From NCBI GenBank assembly GCA_003168215.1, contig PMSW01000101.1:7426-56814 (forward strand): 49,389 bases of DNA, written 5' to 3'. This DNA is from Actinomycetota bacterium (GTDB lineage: Bacteria > Actinomycetota > Actinomycetes > Streptosporangiales > Streptosporangiaceae). The notes beneath the pieces are model-generated. The model was not told where the DNA came from. It was given only the letters and a program-made list of their open reading frames with translations, and did not search any database. Shown in pieces: positions 31,685 through 40,268 of this stretch (its first letter is position 1; each line of letters starts with the position of its first letter). The translations under genes and the position numbers were made by a program.

Positions 31685-32673
31685 GACGGCACGCTCCAAG
31701 CGTCGGGCCGGGCCGCCTCACCGGGCGACGGATCGAGTCCGATCACCCGCGGCTCGGGAATTCCCGCGATGTCCAGGTCGCATGCGAATATACCTCCGGC
31801 CAGCGGTGCGGCTGCGCTCTCCTGCTCAGTGAGAAACCGGCGCGCAGTGGTCAGGAATAGCGTCCGCAGGTTCGCGCCGCCGAAGCTCACCATCGTTGGC
31901 TGCGGCACTGGTGACGGAAGCTCACGGTCGAGCGCGCCGTCGGCTGATAGCCGCACGATCCGGTCTCCGTTGAACAGCGCCGTCCAGTACCCGCCTTCGG
32001 CGTCAACGGCAGCCCCGTCGGGGAAGCTTCCTGGCTCGAGCGTCGCGAACACGCGGCGGCTGGCGACTGCCCCGGTGGCCGGGTCGTAGTCGAACACGAG
32101 GATCTGATCGTTCGGAGAATCCGCCAGGTACAGCAGATCACCGGCCGGGCTGAACGCGATCCCGTTCGCGATCGTCACGCCGCGGATCTCTTCATGCAGG
32201 CCGGTCTCGTCCAATCGCCAGTAGGACGCCGTCCCCGCCGGGCGGGCCGAGCGGGGCTTGCGGTTAGTTCCGAACCAGAGCCGCCCAGCCGGATCGCATC
32301 TCCCGTCGTTAAACCGGTAGTGCTCCTGATCGTAGGGCGCGGCCCGGACCAGCATGATGGCCCCGCTGGCCAGGTCGAGACCATAGATCCCGCTCGCGGT
32401 CGCTATCACGCAGCTGCTATCGCCCCGGCGCAGGCCATAGGCGCCGGGCATGTCCGGCAGCTGCCAGGTCCGGCGCGAACCCGACGCCAGCTCGAGTTCA
32501 TTAATCGTCGGGCCGTACAGGTCCAGCCAGTACAGACAACCGGTACCGGACGCCCAGATCGGCATCTCGCCCACACCGCAGGCTGCATCGACAATGCATC
32601 GCCAGCTGGTTCCTCGGCTGCTGCCATGATTGCCGCGCTCTCCCCCGGTCACGCGAGTGCTATCGCCGTCCAC
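31681..32673 (-). CDS. SMP-30/gluconolactonase-family lactonase
   Basis: A 330-residue six-bladed propeller of the SMP-30/LRE family. It has GVGEMPIWASGTGCLYWLD near residue 35 (metal-binding Glu), NDGRCDPAGRLWFGT near 120, TIANGIAFSPAGDLLYLADS near 170 (metal-binding Asn) and GSFPDGAAVDAEGGYWTA near 215 (metal-binding Asp). The full metal site is therefore present, which favours a real lactone hydrolase. In this context it could open the lactone produced by Baeyer-Villiger oxidation of a cyclic ketone. GTG 32673 overlaps the preceding stop by one base. Confidence 0.85.
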   Translation of the reverse strand: MDGDSTRVTGGERGNHGSSRGTSWRCIVDAACGVGEMPIWASGTGCLYWLDLYGPTINELELASGSRRTWQLPDMPGAYGLRRGDSSCVIATASGIYGLDLASGAIMLVRAAPYDQEHYRFNDGRCDPAGRLWFGTNRKPRSARPAGTASYWRLDETGLHEEIRGVTIANGIAFSPAGDLLYLADSPNDQILVFDYDPATGAVASRRVFATLEPGSFPDGAAVDAEGGYWTALFNGDRIVRLSADGALDRELPSPVPQPTMVSFGGANLRTLFLTTARRFLTEQESAAAPLAGGIFACDLDIAGIPEPRVIGLDPSPGEAARPDAWSVPS

Positions 32674-33083
32674 TAGCCGGCCCCTCCGGCCAGCTGGAAG
32701 CCGTACCCCAGGCGCTCGCCGATCAGCATCGCTACTGTCTCCACCCGCTGGCCGAGCGGGACGTCGTCCAGGGCTGCGGTCACCACGCCTAGAACGGCGA
32801 CCCCCTCCGGGAACGCGGCCAGCGCGACCGTGTAGGGCACCGGGACCAGAGCGCCCGGCGGCGGGTGCAGAACGGCCGTGACCCCGATGACCGTTGCCTG
32901 CGCTGACAGCGCCGAGGGCTCAGCGCGGCCATCACATCCTGGGCAATAGGCCAGAGCCGGGAATTCCCAGCGCGCGCACGCCGGGCAGTGCGACGCGCGC
33001 AGACCGACGACCTTCCCCGGCACCAGCGGCCCGTCTTCGGCGAGCAGGCCCTCGCCGAGCCGGTCCCGTTCGGCCGCGGTCAT
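32673..33083 (-). CDS. DUF35 zinc-ribbon/OB-fold protein
   Basis: A 136-residue acyl-CoA-binding accessory protein. The N-terminal zinc ribbon has two CxxC pairs (HCPACARWEFPALAYCPGC near residues 33-50), followed by an OB-fold (VIGVTAVLHPPP ... PYTVALAAFPEGVAVLGVV). DUF35 proteins bind thiolase-fold enzymes and present the CoA substrate, for example in steroid side-chain aldolases and HMG-CoA synthase complexes. The gene overlaps the upstream thiolase-like gene by 4 nt, so the two products almost surely form a complex. Confidence 0.88.
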   Translation of the reverse strand: MTAAERDRLGEGLLAEDGPLVPGKVVGLRASHCPACARWEFPALAYCPGCDGRAEPSALSAQATVIGVTAVLHPPPGALVPVPYTVALAAFPEGVAVLGVVTAALDDVPLGQRVETVAMLIGERLGYGFQLAGGAG

Positions 33084-34216
33084 CGCGACGCCACCAGCAC
33101 TGCGGCGTTATGGCCGGCGCCCATCACATGGCAGATCCCGGTCCTGGCCCCCGTGACCTGCCGGGCACCGGCCCGGCCTCGAAGCTGCTGGACGATTTCG
33201 TGAACCTGGCCAAGGCCGGAGGCGCCGAGCGGTTCCCCCTTTGACAGCAAGCCGCCGGACGGATTGACAGGTACCCGCCCGCCCAGCGCGGTCTCGCCGC
33301 TGCGCAGCAGCGCGGTCTCACTGCCAGGCTCGCACAGGCCGAGGTCGCGATAGGCCCACAATTCCGATGCCGCGTCGGTGTCCTGGCACTCGATCACATC
33401 GATGTCAGCGGGGCCGATTCCCGCCTGCTCGTAGGCCGAGGCGGCCGCCCGCGCGGTCAGGCTTGTCCGCCGGCCGGCCTGCCGCGATGCCGCGGGCACG
33501 AACCAGTCGTCGGCGGTGCGTGACACCATCGCGACGGAATTGAGCCGGACCGGGCGCGAGATCCCCAGCTCGCGCGCGTAGGACGCGCTGACCAGCACGG
33601 CGGCTGCCGCCCCCTCATTGGGCGCGCAGAGCATCAGCAGGGTAAGCGGCGGACAGACCATCCTGCTGCCGAGCACGTCCTCCTGCGTAACCTCGCGCCG
33701 GTACATCGCGTTCGGATTCGCTACCGCATGGCGGTGATTCTTGACGCTCACCTCGGCCAGGTCAGCGGCCTTCGCGTCGGTGGTCTCGAGCAACTCCTGG
33801 GCCATCAGGGCGAAGTACACCGGGTTGACACCTAGACCGGACTCGATCTGCCATTGCTCGAATCCCGAGGCCGCGATGAATCCGCGCGGGGCCTTCTCGA
33901 CTCCGAGGCACAGGATGGCTCTCGCGGCCCCGCTGTTAATGAGCTGGCTGGCCAGCAGGAGCGTGGATGCGGACGATGCGCAGGCGGCCTCGACGTTGAT
34001 GATCGGGATGCCGGGACGACCTATCAGTTCCATGGTGTTCTGGCCCTTGGCCATCTCACCCCCGACGTTCCCGACGAGGATGCTGTCAAGGTCAGCGAGC
34101 CCGATACCGGCGTCGGCCAGTGCATCTCGGGCCGCCACTGCACCGAGCTGCCGGTAGGACAGATCGAACCTGCCGAACGGGTGAATTCCGACACCGGCGA
34201 TCACTACGTTGTCCAC
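33080..34216 (-). CDS. Thiolase-fold protein, SCP-x/Ltp2-like, possibly an aldolase
   Basis: A 378-residue thiolase-superfamily member. The nucleophile region VEAACASSASTLLLASQLI near residue 85 keeps a cysteine. The canonical GHPxGA histidine is replaced by Glu in SKGEPLGASGLGQVHEIV near 315, and the final CxGGG motif reads HVMGAGHNAAV. The loss of two thiolase residues plus a coupled DUF35 partner matches Ltp2-type retro-aldolases of steroid side-chain breakdown better than a true 3-ketoacyl thiolase. It could cleave a 3-hydroxy acyl-CoA into a ketone or aldehyde and a shorter acyl-CoA. Start GTG 34216, 31 bp after the dehydrogenase gene. Confidence 0.82.
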   Translation of the reverse strand: MDNVVIAGVGIHPFGRFDLSYRQLGAVAARDALADAGIGLADLDSILVGNVGGEMAKGQNTMELIGRPGIPIINVEAACASSASTLLLASQLINSGAARAILCLGVEKAPRGFIAASGFEQWQIESGLGVNPVYFALMAQELLETTDAKAADLAEVSVKNHRHAVANPNAMYRREVTQEDVLGSRMVCPPLTLLMLCAPNEGAAAAVLVSASYARELGISRPVRLNSVAMVSRTADDWFVPAASRQAGRRTSLTARAAASAYEQAGIGPADIDVIECQDTDAASELWAYRDLGLCEPGSETALLRSGETALGGRVPVNPSGGLLSKGEPLGASGLGQVHEIVQQLRGRAGARQVTGARTGICHVMGAGHNAAVLVASR

Positions 34217-34247
34217 GGCAGTTCATGTTCCTTCCCGGCGCCCGGTA

Positions 34248-35441
34248 TCACCGGGGCAGCCCGAGCACGCGTTCGGCAATGATGTTCCGCTGGATCTCGA
34301 CCGTGCCGCCGTAGATCGTCTCGGCCCGGCTGTTGAGAAAGATGCGCTGCTGCTCTCCGGCGAGGTCAGAGGGGTCGTGCCAGACCAGCCCGTCGCGCCC
34401 CATGACATCCATGACGAGTTCGCCGAGGTCACGGTGCCAGGTGGCCCAGAAGAGTTTCGTCAGTGACGACTCCGGGCCCGGGTGGCGCCCGGAGAGAACC
34501 GCGCCGAGCAGACGGTCGGAATGCAGCTGAAGCACGCGGAAGTCCTCCCAGGCTTTGATGATCCGCGCTCGCAGAACCGGGTCCTGGTCGGCGCCGACCT
34601 GCCGGGCGTACTCGACGAGCTGGCGAACCTGCCGGCGGAATGATGCCAGGAACGGCAGCACTGTCGACCCGCCCCGCTCGTTGCCGAGCGTCGCCATCAC
34701 GACCTTCCACCCGCCGTTGACTTCGCCAACGACGAGTTCCCTGGCCGTACGCGCGTCGGTAAAGAAGACCTCGCAGAACTCGCGGCCTCCGGCGATGTTG
34801 GTGATGGGGCGTACCTCGACGCCGTCCTGGTGGCGAGGGACAAGCAGCATTGAAATGCCTCTGTGCCGGGGCGCCGCCGGATCCGTGCGGCACAAGACAT
34901 AGAGCCAGTCGGCGTGATCGCCGAATGTCATCCAGATCTTCTCACCGTTGATGACCCAGGCATCGCCGTCCGCCTCGGCCCTGGTGGCAAGGCCGGCCAG
35001 GTCAGAGCCAGCGCCGGGCTCGCTGAAGCCCTGTCCCCAGAACTCCTCGGCCGCCGTGATGGCCGGCAGGAACCTGGCCCGCTGTGCGTCACTGCCGAAC
35101 TGCAGCAGCGTTGGCCCGAGCAGGTCACGCCCCTGCGATCCAACCCAGTACGGAGCTTCGGCCCGGGCGTGCTCAATATGGAAGAGCAGTTCCTGCTGGA
35201 CGGTACCGCCACGCCCGCCGTACTCGAGTGGCCAGGAGATATTGAGCCAGCGGTGCCGGGCCAGCAGGCGTTCCCATTCCAGCCGGAGCTCCCAGTAAGA
35301 GTCGTCAGCAATGCCGCCGACACCCTTGTGCTTAGCGAAGTCGCCGACCAGGTGATCGGCGAGCCAGCCTCGGAGTTCGTCGACGAAGCCCGCATCGCCA
35401 GGGTCATGTGTCCGGACGGCGTTCGCATCGAGATCAGGCAC
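34248..35441 (-). CDS. Acyl-CoA dehydrogenase A
   Basis: A 397-residue FAD-dependent acyl-CoA dehydrogenase of the large actinobacterial FadE group. It has YGGRGGTVQQELLFHIEHARAE near residue 75, FWGQGFSEPGAGSDLAGLATRA near 135 (FAD-binding), and the C-terminal LNSRAETIYGGTVEIQRNIIAERVLGLPR near 370-397. The family's catalytic base is usually a Glu in the last helices; RAETIYGG may hold the equivalent position. It is two bases after crotonase 2. Pairs of such FadE-type proteins often form heteromers, and dehydrogenase B in this regulon is a candidate partner. Confidence 0.9.
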   Translation of the reverse strand: MPDLDANAVRTHDPGDAGFVDELRGWLADHLVGDFAKHKGVGGIADDSYWELRLEWERLLARHRWLNISWPLEYGGRGGTVQQELLFHIEHARAEAPYWVGSQGRDLLGPTLLQFGSDAQRARFLPAITAAEEFWGQGFSEPGAGSDLAGLATRAEADGDAWVINGEKIWMTFGDHADWLYVLCRTDPAAPRHRGISMLLVPRHQDGVEVRPITNIAGGREFCEVFFTDARTARELVVGEVNGGWKVVMATLGNERGGSTVLPFLASFRRQVRQLVEYARQVGADQDPVLRARIIKAWEDFRVLQLHSDRLLGAVLSGRHPGPESSLTKLFWATWHRDLGELVMDVMGRDGLVWHDPSDLAGEQQRIFLNSRAETIYGGTVEIQRNIIAERVLGLPR

Positions 35442-35443
35442 GC

Positions 35444-36235
35444 TTAGCTCCTCACCGTGCGGAGAGCGAAGCGCGGCTGTTCGTCCGTGCCGCGCACTCG
35501 CGCCGCCTCGTCCGCATCGCTCCCGTCTAGGATCTGGTTACGCCAGAGCCTGGCTGTCTCCACGTCGTACCGTGCGCTGGCGCCGGGCCGGATCATCGCG
35601 GCCATGTAGGCCAGGCTGGCCGGGGCGGCGCTCGCCAGCTGGCCGGCCAGGACCGATGCCGCCGCGTCGGGCCCGGCCGGACCGGGCCCGGTCGCGTGGG
35701 GCCCGGCCGCATCGACGGTAATGTCGGCGAAGCCTGCCACCTCGTCGGCGGGCAGCAGCTCACCGGTCAGCAGCAGCCGACGAGCGGCCGGCACCATGGC
35801 GATGATGTGCCGGAGGCCGCCTGCGTCGTAAGCCACGCCGATGCGGACGGCCGGCAGGCCTATCTTCACGCCGCGGCGGACAACGCGAAGATCGCAGGAG
35901 CAGGCCAGGTCCAGGCCTGCCCCAACTGCGTGACCGTCCACGACGGCGACGCTGGGAATGGTCATCGCGCGCAGCCTCGCGAGCATGGATTGCAAGGCCT
36001 CGTCTCGTACGCCGCGGCCGACCATGCCCAAGTCGTAGCCGCCGCAAAACGACCGCCCGCCTGTGCCGCCGATCAGCACGACGTGCACCGCTGGATCCTT
36101 GTCCGCGTCGGCCAATGCCGACTCGATGGCCCCGCAGATGGCCGGCGTCAGCGAGTTCGACAGCTCCGGGCGGTCGATCCTGATGCGCCTGACGCTGGTC
36201 AGGGGCGTATCGACCAGCGCGGTGTCGTCAGCCAT
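35444..36235 (-). CDS. Enoyl-CoA hydratase/isomerase (crotonase) 2
   Basis: A 263-residue crotonase homologue. The first oxyanion segment is GGTGGRSFCGGYDLGMVG near residue 60 and the second is VVDGHAVGAGLDLACSCDLRVV near 100. The catalytic Glu position after the second glycine pair reads D in LDLACSC, so hydratase activity is uncertain and isomerase or hydrolase activity is possible. A Gly/Pro/Ala-rich stretch (GPHATGPGPAGPDAA) interrupts the C-terminal third. ATG 36235 overlaps the MeaB stop by 8 bp; the 30 extra track residues lie inside the MeaB gene. Confidence 0.8.
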   Translation of the reverse strand: MADDTALVDTPLTSVRRIRIDRPELSNSLTPAICGAIESALADADKDPAVHVVLIGGTGGRSFCGGYDLGMVGRGVRDEALQSMLARLRAMTIPSVAVVDGHAVGAGLDLACSCDLRVVRRGVKIGLPAVRIGVAYDAGGLRHIIAMVPAARRLLLTGELLPADEVAGFADITVDAAGPHATGPGPAGPDAAASVLAGQLASAAPASLAYMAAMIRPGASARYDVETARLWRNQILDGSDADEAARVRGTDEQPRFALRTVRS

Positions 36236-37115
36236 GAGACAGCTCCTCGACGATGCGCCGGACGGCAGCCGATCGCTGACCGGATCGAATGAGCCGGAGC
36301 ACGTCTTCTCGCGCTTTCGGCGCACGCAGGCTGGCGCGGGCCTGCCCGACTAGGTCGTCCAGGACCGATGCCAGGTGCGCGGCGTCACGACCGCGGCCCG
36401 ATGGCGCCCGCGGGGTACGCAGGGCCAAGTCGAGTTCCTTGATCCCCAGTCCGTCGGTGACCGACAGGAGCATGCAGCGGGGCCGGCCGGGACCAGTGGC
36501 AGCTGATTCGAGCACCCGCAGCAGCGAGCTCGCTCCTGGCCGGTCGGCCTTATTGATCACGATGATGTCGGCAATCTCGAGCACGCCTGCCTTCAGGGCC
36601 TGGATCTCATCGCCGGACTCGGGGCTGAGCAGGAGCACGACGACGTCCGCGCACGAGGCGATCGCGATGTCGTTTTGTCCTCCTCCGACCGGTTCCACGA
36701 ACACCTGGTCCCAGCCGAGCGCGAGTGCGGCATTGGCGGCCGCCGGGATGGCTGCCGCGAGACCGCCGGGGTGACCGCGGCTGGCGAAACTGCGGACGAA
36801 CACCAGCGGGTCCTCGCTATGAGCAGCCATGCGCACGCGGTCGCCGAGCAGCGCGCCGCCCGTCAGCGGGCTGGTCGGATCCACGGCGAGGACGGCGACG
36901 CTCTCGCCCCGCGTTCTCGACAGGGCAGCCAGCTCCGAGATCACCGAGCTCTTCCCGACGCCGGGCGGGCCGATGATGCCGACGACGGAGCGGCCGGGCG
37001 GGCGCGGCGCTTGCGGCGTGGGTCCGCCGCGCTCGGCCGCGCTGAGCGCCTCCGCAAGCTGCCGGACGCGCTGCAGATCGGTCACGCTGAACGCGGACGG
37101 CATGCCGGCGCTCAA
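36228..37115 (-). CDS. MeaB/ArgK-type GTPase chaperone of the B12 mutase
   Basis: A 295-residue G3E-type GTPase. Motifs are G1 IGPPGVGKSSVI near residue 53, AVLAVDPTSPLTGGALLGDRVRM near 80, the EPVGGGQNDIAIASCADVVVLL region near 145 and the guanine-binding NKAD near 190. MeaB proteins load and repair the cobalamin cofactor of acyl-CoA mutases, and the gene directly follows both mutase subunits. The track's start is TTG 37115, giving a TTGA overlap with the small-subunit stop; ATG 37103 is also possible. Confidence 0.92.
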   Translation of the reverse strand: MSAGMPSAFSVTDLQRVRQLAEALSAAERGGPTPQAPRPPGRSVVGIIGPPGVGKSSVISELAALSRTRGESVAVLAVDPTSPLTGGALLGDRVRMAAHSEDPLVFVRSFASRGHPGGLAAAIPAAANAALALGWDQVFVEPVGGGQNDIAIASCADVVVLLLSPESGDEIQALKAGVLEIADIIVINKADRPGASSLLRVLESAATGPGRPRCMLLSVTDGLGIKELDLALRTPRAPSGRGRDAAHLASVLDDLVGQARASLRAPKAREDVLRLIRSGQRSAAVRRIVEELSHG

Positions 37116-37504
37116 GTGGCCCGGCCGGGTACAGCCGCGAACCAGGCGATGATGTCCTGGTACGGCGTCCCGGCCGCGAACACCCGGGCGACGCCCATGT
37201 CCTGCAGGACCGGGATGTCCCTGCGGGGGATGTTGCCGCCAACGAGGATGGGACGGTCGGAGAGCCCGGCGGCCTTAAGCTCGCTGATGACGTCGGCGGT
37301 CAGCTCCAGGTGAGCGCCGGACAGCATGCTCAGGCCCACGACGTCCACGTCCTCCTGGAGCGCGGCCAGGGCTATCCGCGTGGGCGTCTGGTGCAAGCCG
37401 GTGTAGATCACTTCGCAGCCAGCATCGCGAAGCATGGTCGCCAGCACCTTGATGCCCTTGTCGTGTCCGTCTAGGCCTGGCTTTGCCAGCAGGACTCGTG
37501 TCAT
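37112..37504 (-). CDS. Acyl-CoA mutase small subunit, B12-binding
   Basis: A 130-residue free-standing cobalamin-binding subunit. The DxHxxG motif is seen in KPGLDGHDKGIKVLA near residue 12, where the histidine is the lower cobalt ligand. VIYTGLHQTPTRI, VDVVGLSMLSGAH and LVGGNIPRRDI follow, forming the Rossmann-like B12 domain. Start ATG 37504 is one base after the large-subunit stop. Such small subunits occur with isobutyryl-CoA, 2-hydroxyisobutyryl-CoA and archaeal-type methylmalonyl-CoA mutases. Confidence 0.93.
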   Translation of the reverse strand: MTRVLLAKPGLDGHDKGIKVLATMLRDAGCEVIYTGLHQTPTRIALAALQEDVDVVGLSMLSGAHLELTADVISELKAAGLSDRPILVGGNIPRRDIPVLQDMGVARVFAAGTPYQDIIAWFAAVPGRAT

Positions 37505-37505
37505 G

Positions 37506-39113
37506 TCACACCCCGGTCGGCGCGCTGAAGTCGCCGAATATGTTGGCGAACACGCCACTGATCTCGCCGATCGTGGCACCGGCCTTGGCGGCGTCGACGA
37601 GCGTCTCCATGACGTTCTGATCCTGCCGGGCAGCGTCGGCGATGGCACCGAGCGCCTCGGCCGTCCGGGCCGAATCGCGGCTCGCGCGGTGCTTGCTGAG
37701 CCGGCTGACCTGAGCCTCGACGGCGTCAGGATCAAACTGGTGCACGGCAAGCTCCTGGTCGTTCTGGAACGTGTGCTTGTCGCTGTTCAGCCCGACCCGG
37801 ACTTCCCGGCCGTCGGCGACACGCTCCTCCCACAGCCGTGCCTCGCGGCTGATGGCGGCCTGCATGCGGCCATCGGTAATCCATTCGATTGCGCCGCCGG
37901 TGCTGGTGACCTCGTCCACGATGGCCTCGATCTGACCCAGCACTTCCGCCGTCAGAGCCTCGATGAAATAGGAGCCTGCCAGCGGATCCGCGGTGTAGCG
38001 CACTCCCGATTCAAAGGCGACGATCTGCTGCACGCGCAGAGCATTGAGGATCGCATCCTCGGTAGGAATCTCGTAGGCCTCGTCGTAGCACGGCACCTGC
38101 AGGGACTGAACACCGCCGAGCGCTGCGCCGAAGGCGTTGAGCGTCATCCGGGCGACGTTGTTGATGGGCTCGGCCGCGGTCATAGCATCGATGTCGCCGC
38201 CGCTGTGCACCCGGAACGTCATCGACCGCGGGTTAGTCGCCCCGAACCGATCACGGGCGATCTTGGCCCAGGCCGCGCGGCAGGCCCGGAACCTGGCGAC
38301 CGTTTCGAACACGTCCTTGTAGGAGGAGGTCAGGAACGACAGCTGCGGCGCGAAATCGTCGAAGGGGACGCCGCGGTCAAGTACGGCCTCGCAGTAGGCG
38401 ATGGCGTTCGCGAACATGAATCCGTCCGACATGACCGGGGTAGCGCCTGCCGACCGCATATGAGCTGCGGCGATGCTAATGGGATTCCATTTAGGTAGCT
38501 GCCGGACGCAGAACTCGATGAGGTCGGTGCAGAGCCGGACGCTGTGCGCGGGCGGATACATGTAGGCGCCACGGGCCACGAATTCCTTGAGCATATCGTT
38601 CTGGACGGTGCCGGATAGCTTCTCGCGCGGGGTCCCGCGCCGGTCAGCCATGGCGACGTAGAAGGCGAGAATGACCAGAGCAGTCGCGTTGATCGTGAAC
38701 GACGAGGAGATGCTCTCGATCGGGATGCCGTCGTACAGCGCCTCCATGTCTGCCAGGCAGTCGATCGCGACGCCGAGGCGGCCAACCTCGTACTTGGCCC
38801 GCGGGTCATCGGAGTCCAGGCCCATCTGCGTCGGCAGGTCGAGCGCGATGCTCAATCCCGACTGACCGTTGGCAACCAGGTACCGAAGGCGCTCGTTCGT
38901 CTCAGTCCCGCCGGCGAACCCCGCATACTGCCGGAAGGTCCAGGGCCGGGTGCGATACCCGTCGGCACGCAATCCCCTGGCATAGGGGAACTCACCCGGC
39001 GGTGGCAGGGGTGATGTCTCGCCCGGCGGATAGGACAACCGTACGGGTATGCCGCTCTCGGTGTGTGATACGCCAAACTCGGTGATGTCGTCGCGTGATG
39101 TCCAGGCGGGCAT
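37506..39113 (-). CDS. Acyl-CoA mutase large subunit, substrate uncertain
   Basis: A 535-residue TIM-barrel subunit of a B12-dependent carbon-skeleton mutase. It contains RPWTFRQYAGFAGGTETNER near residue 60, LSIALDLPTQMGLDSDDP near 90 and GTVQNDMLKEFVARGAYMYPP near 165. The Tyr after RQ and the Arg in FVAR match residues that in methylmalonyl-CoA mutase contact the substrate carboxylate. But the usual SGYH(I)REAG reads AAAHMRSAG near 210, and the conserved FHTQTAG loop reads FRVHSGGDIDAM near 290. These changes near the active site suggest a different acyl-CoA. Start ATG 39113 has AGGAGGA at ideal spacing; the 58 extra track residues are upstream sequence. Confidence 0.9.
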   Translation of the reverse strand: MPAWTSRDDITEFGVSHTESGIPVRLSYPPGETSPLPPPGEFPYARGLRADGYRTRPWTFRQYAGFAGGTETNERLRYLVANGQSGLSIALDLPTQMGLDSDDPRAKYEVGRLGVAIDCLADMEALYDGIPIESISSSFTINATALVILAFYVAMADRRGTPREKLSGTVQNDMLKEFVARGAYMYPPAHSVRLCTDLIEFCVRQLPKWNPISIAAAHMRSAGATPVMSDGFMFANAIAYCEAVLDRGVPFDDFAPQLSFLTSSYKDVFETVARFRACRAAWAKIARDRFGATNPRSMTFRVHSGGDIDAMTAAEPINNVARMTLNAFGAALGGVQSLQVPCYDEAYEIPTEDAILNALRVQQIVAFESGVRYTADPLAGSYFIEALTAEVLGQIEAIVDEVTSTGGAIEWITDGRMQAAISREARLWEERVADGREVRVGLNSDKHTFQNDQELAVHQFDPDAVEAQVSRLSKHRASRDSARTAEALGAIADAARQDQNVMETLVDAAKAGATIGEISGVFANIFGDFSAPTGV

Positions 39114-39145
39114 GATCCTCCTCCTGGTCTGGCAGGGCCGGGGGT

Positions 39146-40222
39146 CTAGGCGAAGGCGGGGATGACTTCCTCGCCGAACAGGCGGATGGATTCCATCGTC
39201 AGCTCGTGCGGCATGTCGGCGTACTGCATGAAGCACAGCAGCCGGTCGACGCCAATATCCTGGTACCGCTTGCCCATCTGGATGCACCGAACCGGGTCCC
39301 CGACGACGATCATGTCGCGGCTATCGAGGTAGTCGTAGCTGAACTTGTCGTAGTCCACGCCTACGAACCTGGAGTAGTAGTCGTAGGAGCTGTCCTGCTT
39401 GAGGTCGGGGATCAGCGACGTGAGCAATTCGATCTGATCGTGCTGGTAGCGCATGACGCCTTTCTCGGCCCGTTCGCGGGCCAGCGCGTTGGTGGGGGCG
39501 CAATGGGTCATCGCGAAGACGGCCACCTGCTCATTGACGAACTTACCGATCGGCTCGGCGGTCTTGATCTGGTCCCGGTAACGGCTGATACGCTGCCCCA
39601 CCTCGTCGATGCTGAGCGCCAGAGTGAATGAAAGGAGCCCCATCCCGAGCCGCCCGGCCACGTCGTGCGAGTCCGGGCTCGTGCACGACATCCACAGCGG
39701 CGGATGCGGGTCCTGCAGTGGCTTTGGCACCATTGTCCGGGGCGGCTGGTCGAAGAAGGTCCCGTGATGTTCGACAACGGGCTCGGTCCACGCCTTCAGG
39801 ATCAGCCGCAGCGATTCTTCCCACATCGGCCGTGTCTGCGCCGGGTCGATCCCGAACCCGCCCAACTCAGCTTGGGTCGCAGACCGGCCGGTCCCGAACT
39901 CCAGCCGGCCTTGCGATAGCAGGTCCAGCGTGGCGGCCTGCTCCGCCGCCCGAATGGGGTGGTTGTACGGGTACGGCAGCAGCCGCACCCCATGACCGAC
40001 CCGGATCGTGGAGGTCTGCGCGGCGATCCACGACAGCAGAACCTCCGGCGCGGAAGCGTGGGAGAACCCTTCGAGGAAGTGATGCTCCACCGACCAGACC
40101 GACCGGAAGCCCACCTCCTCCGCCAGCTTCACCTGGTCAATCATCTGACGGAAATGCCGCGACTCTTCCGTCCGCGATATACCCATCGGCATCTGCCACT
40201 CGTACAGAAGACCAAACTCCAT
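39146..40222 (-). CDS. Luciferase-like flavin-dependent monooxygenase 2
   Basis: A 358-residue LLM-superfamily protein beginning MEFGLLYEWQMPMG. It has VKLAEEVGFRSVWSVEHHFLEGFSHASAPEV near 30-60 with the EHH signature, STIRVGHGVRLLPYPYNHPIRAAEQAATLDLLSQGRLEFGTGR near 75-115 and WMSCTSPDSHDVAG near 190. The flavin reductase fusion two genes upstream could supply reduced flavin. ATG 40222 has GGAG seven bases upstream; the longer track ORF (to 40372) runs into the dehydrogenase B gene. It is first in the ten-gene operon ending with crotonase 1, and operator site 4 precedes it. Confidence 0.88.
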   Translation of the reverse strand: MEFGLLYEWQMPMGISRTEESRHFRQMIDQVKLAEEVGFRSVWSVEHHFLEGFSHASAPEVLLSWIAAQTSTIRVGHGVRLLPYPYNHPIRAAEQAATLDLLSQGRLEFGTGRSATQAELGGFGIDPAQTRPMWEESLRLILKAWTEPVVEHHGTFFDQPPRTMVPKPLQDPHPPLWMSCTSPDSHDVAGRLGMGLLSFTLALSIDEVGQRISRYRDQIKTAEPIGKFVNEQVAVFAMTHCAPTNALARERAEKGVMRYQHDQIELLTSLIPDLKQDSSYDYYSRFVGVDYDKFSYDYLDSRDMIVVGDPVRCIQMGKRYQDIGVDRLLCFMQYADMPHELTMESIRLFGEEVIPAFA

Positions 40223-40268
40223 GTCATCTCCATTAGATCTATTAAGCGGCCATCGCAGCTCGCAGCGG

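Noticed and set aside
36228-39113. B12 riboswitch controlling the mutase genes
   Set aside because: The mutase genes are internal to an operon with gaps of only a few to 32 bp, leaving no room for one.
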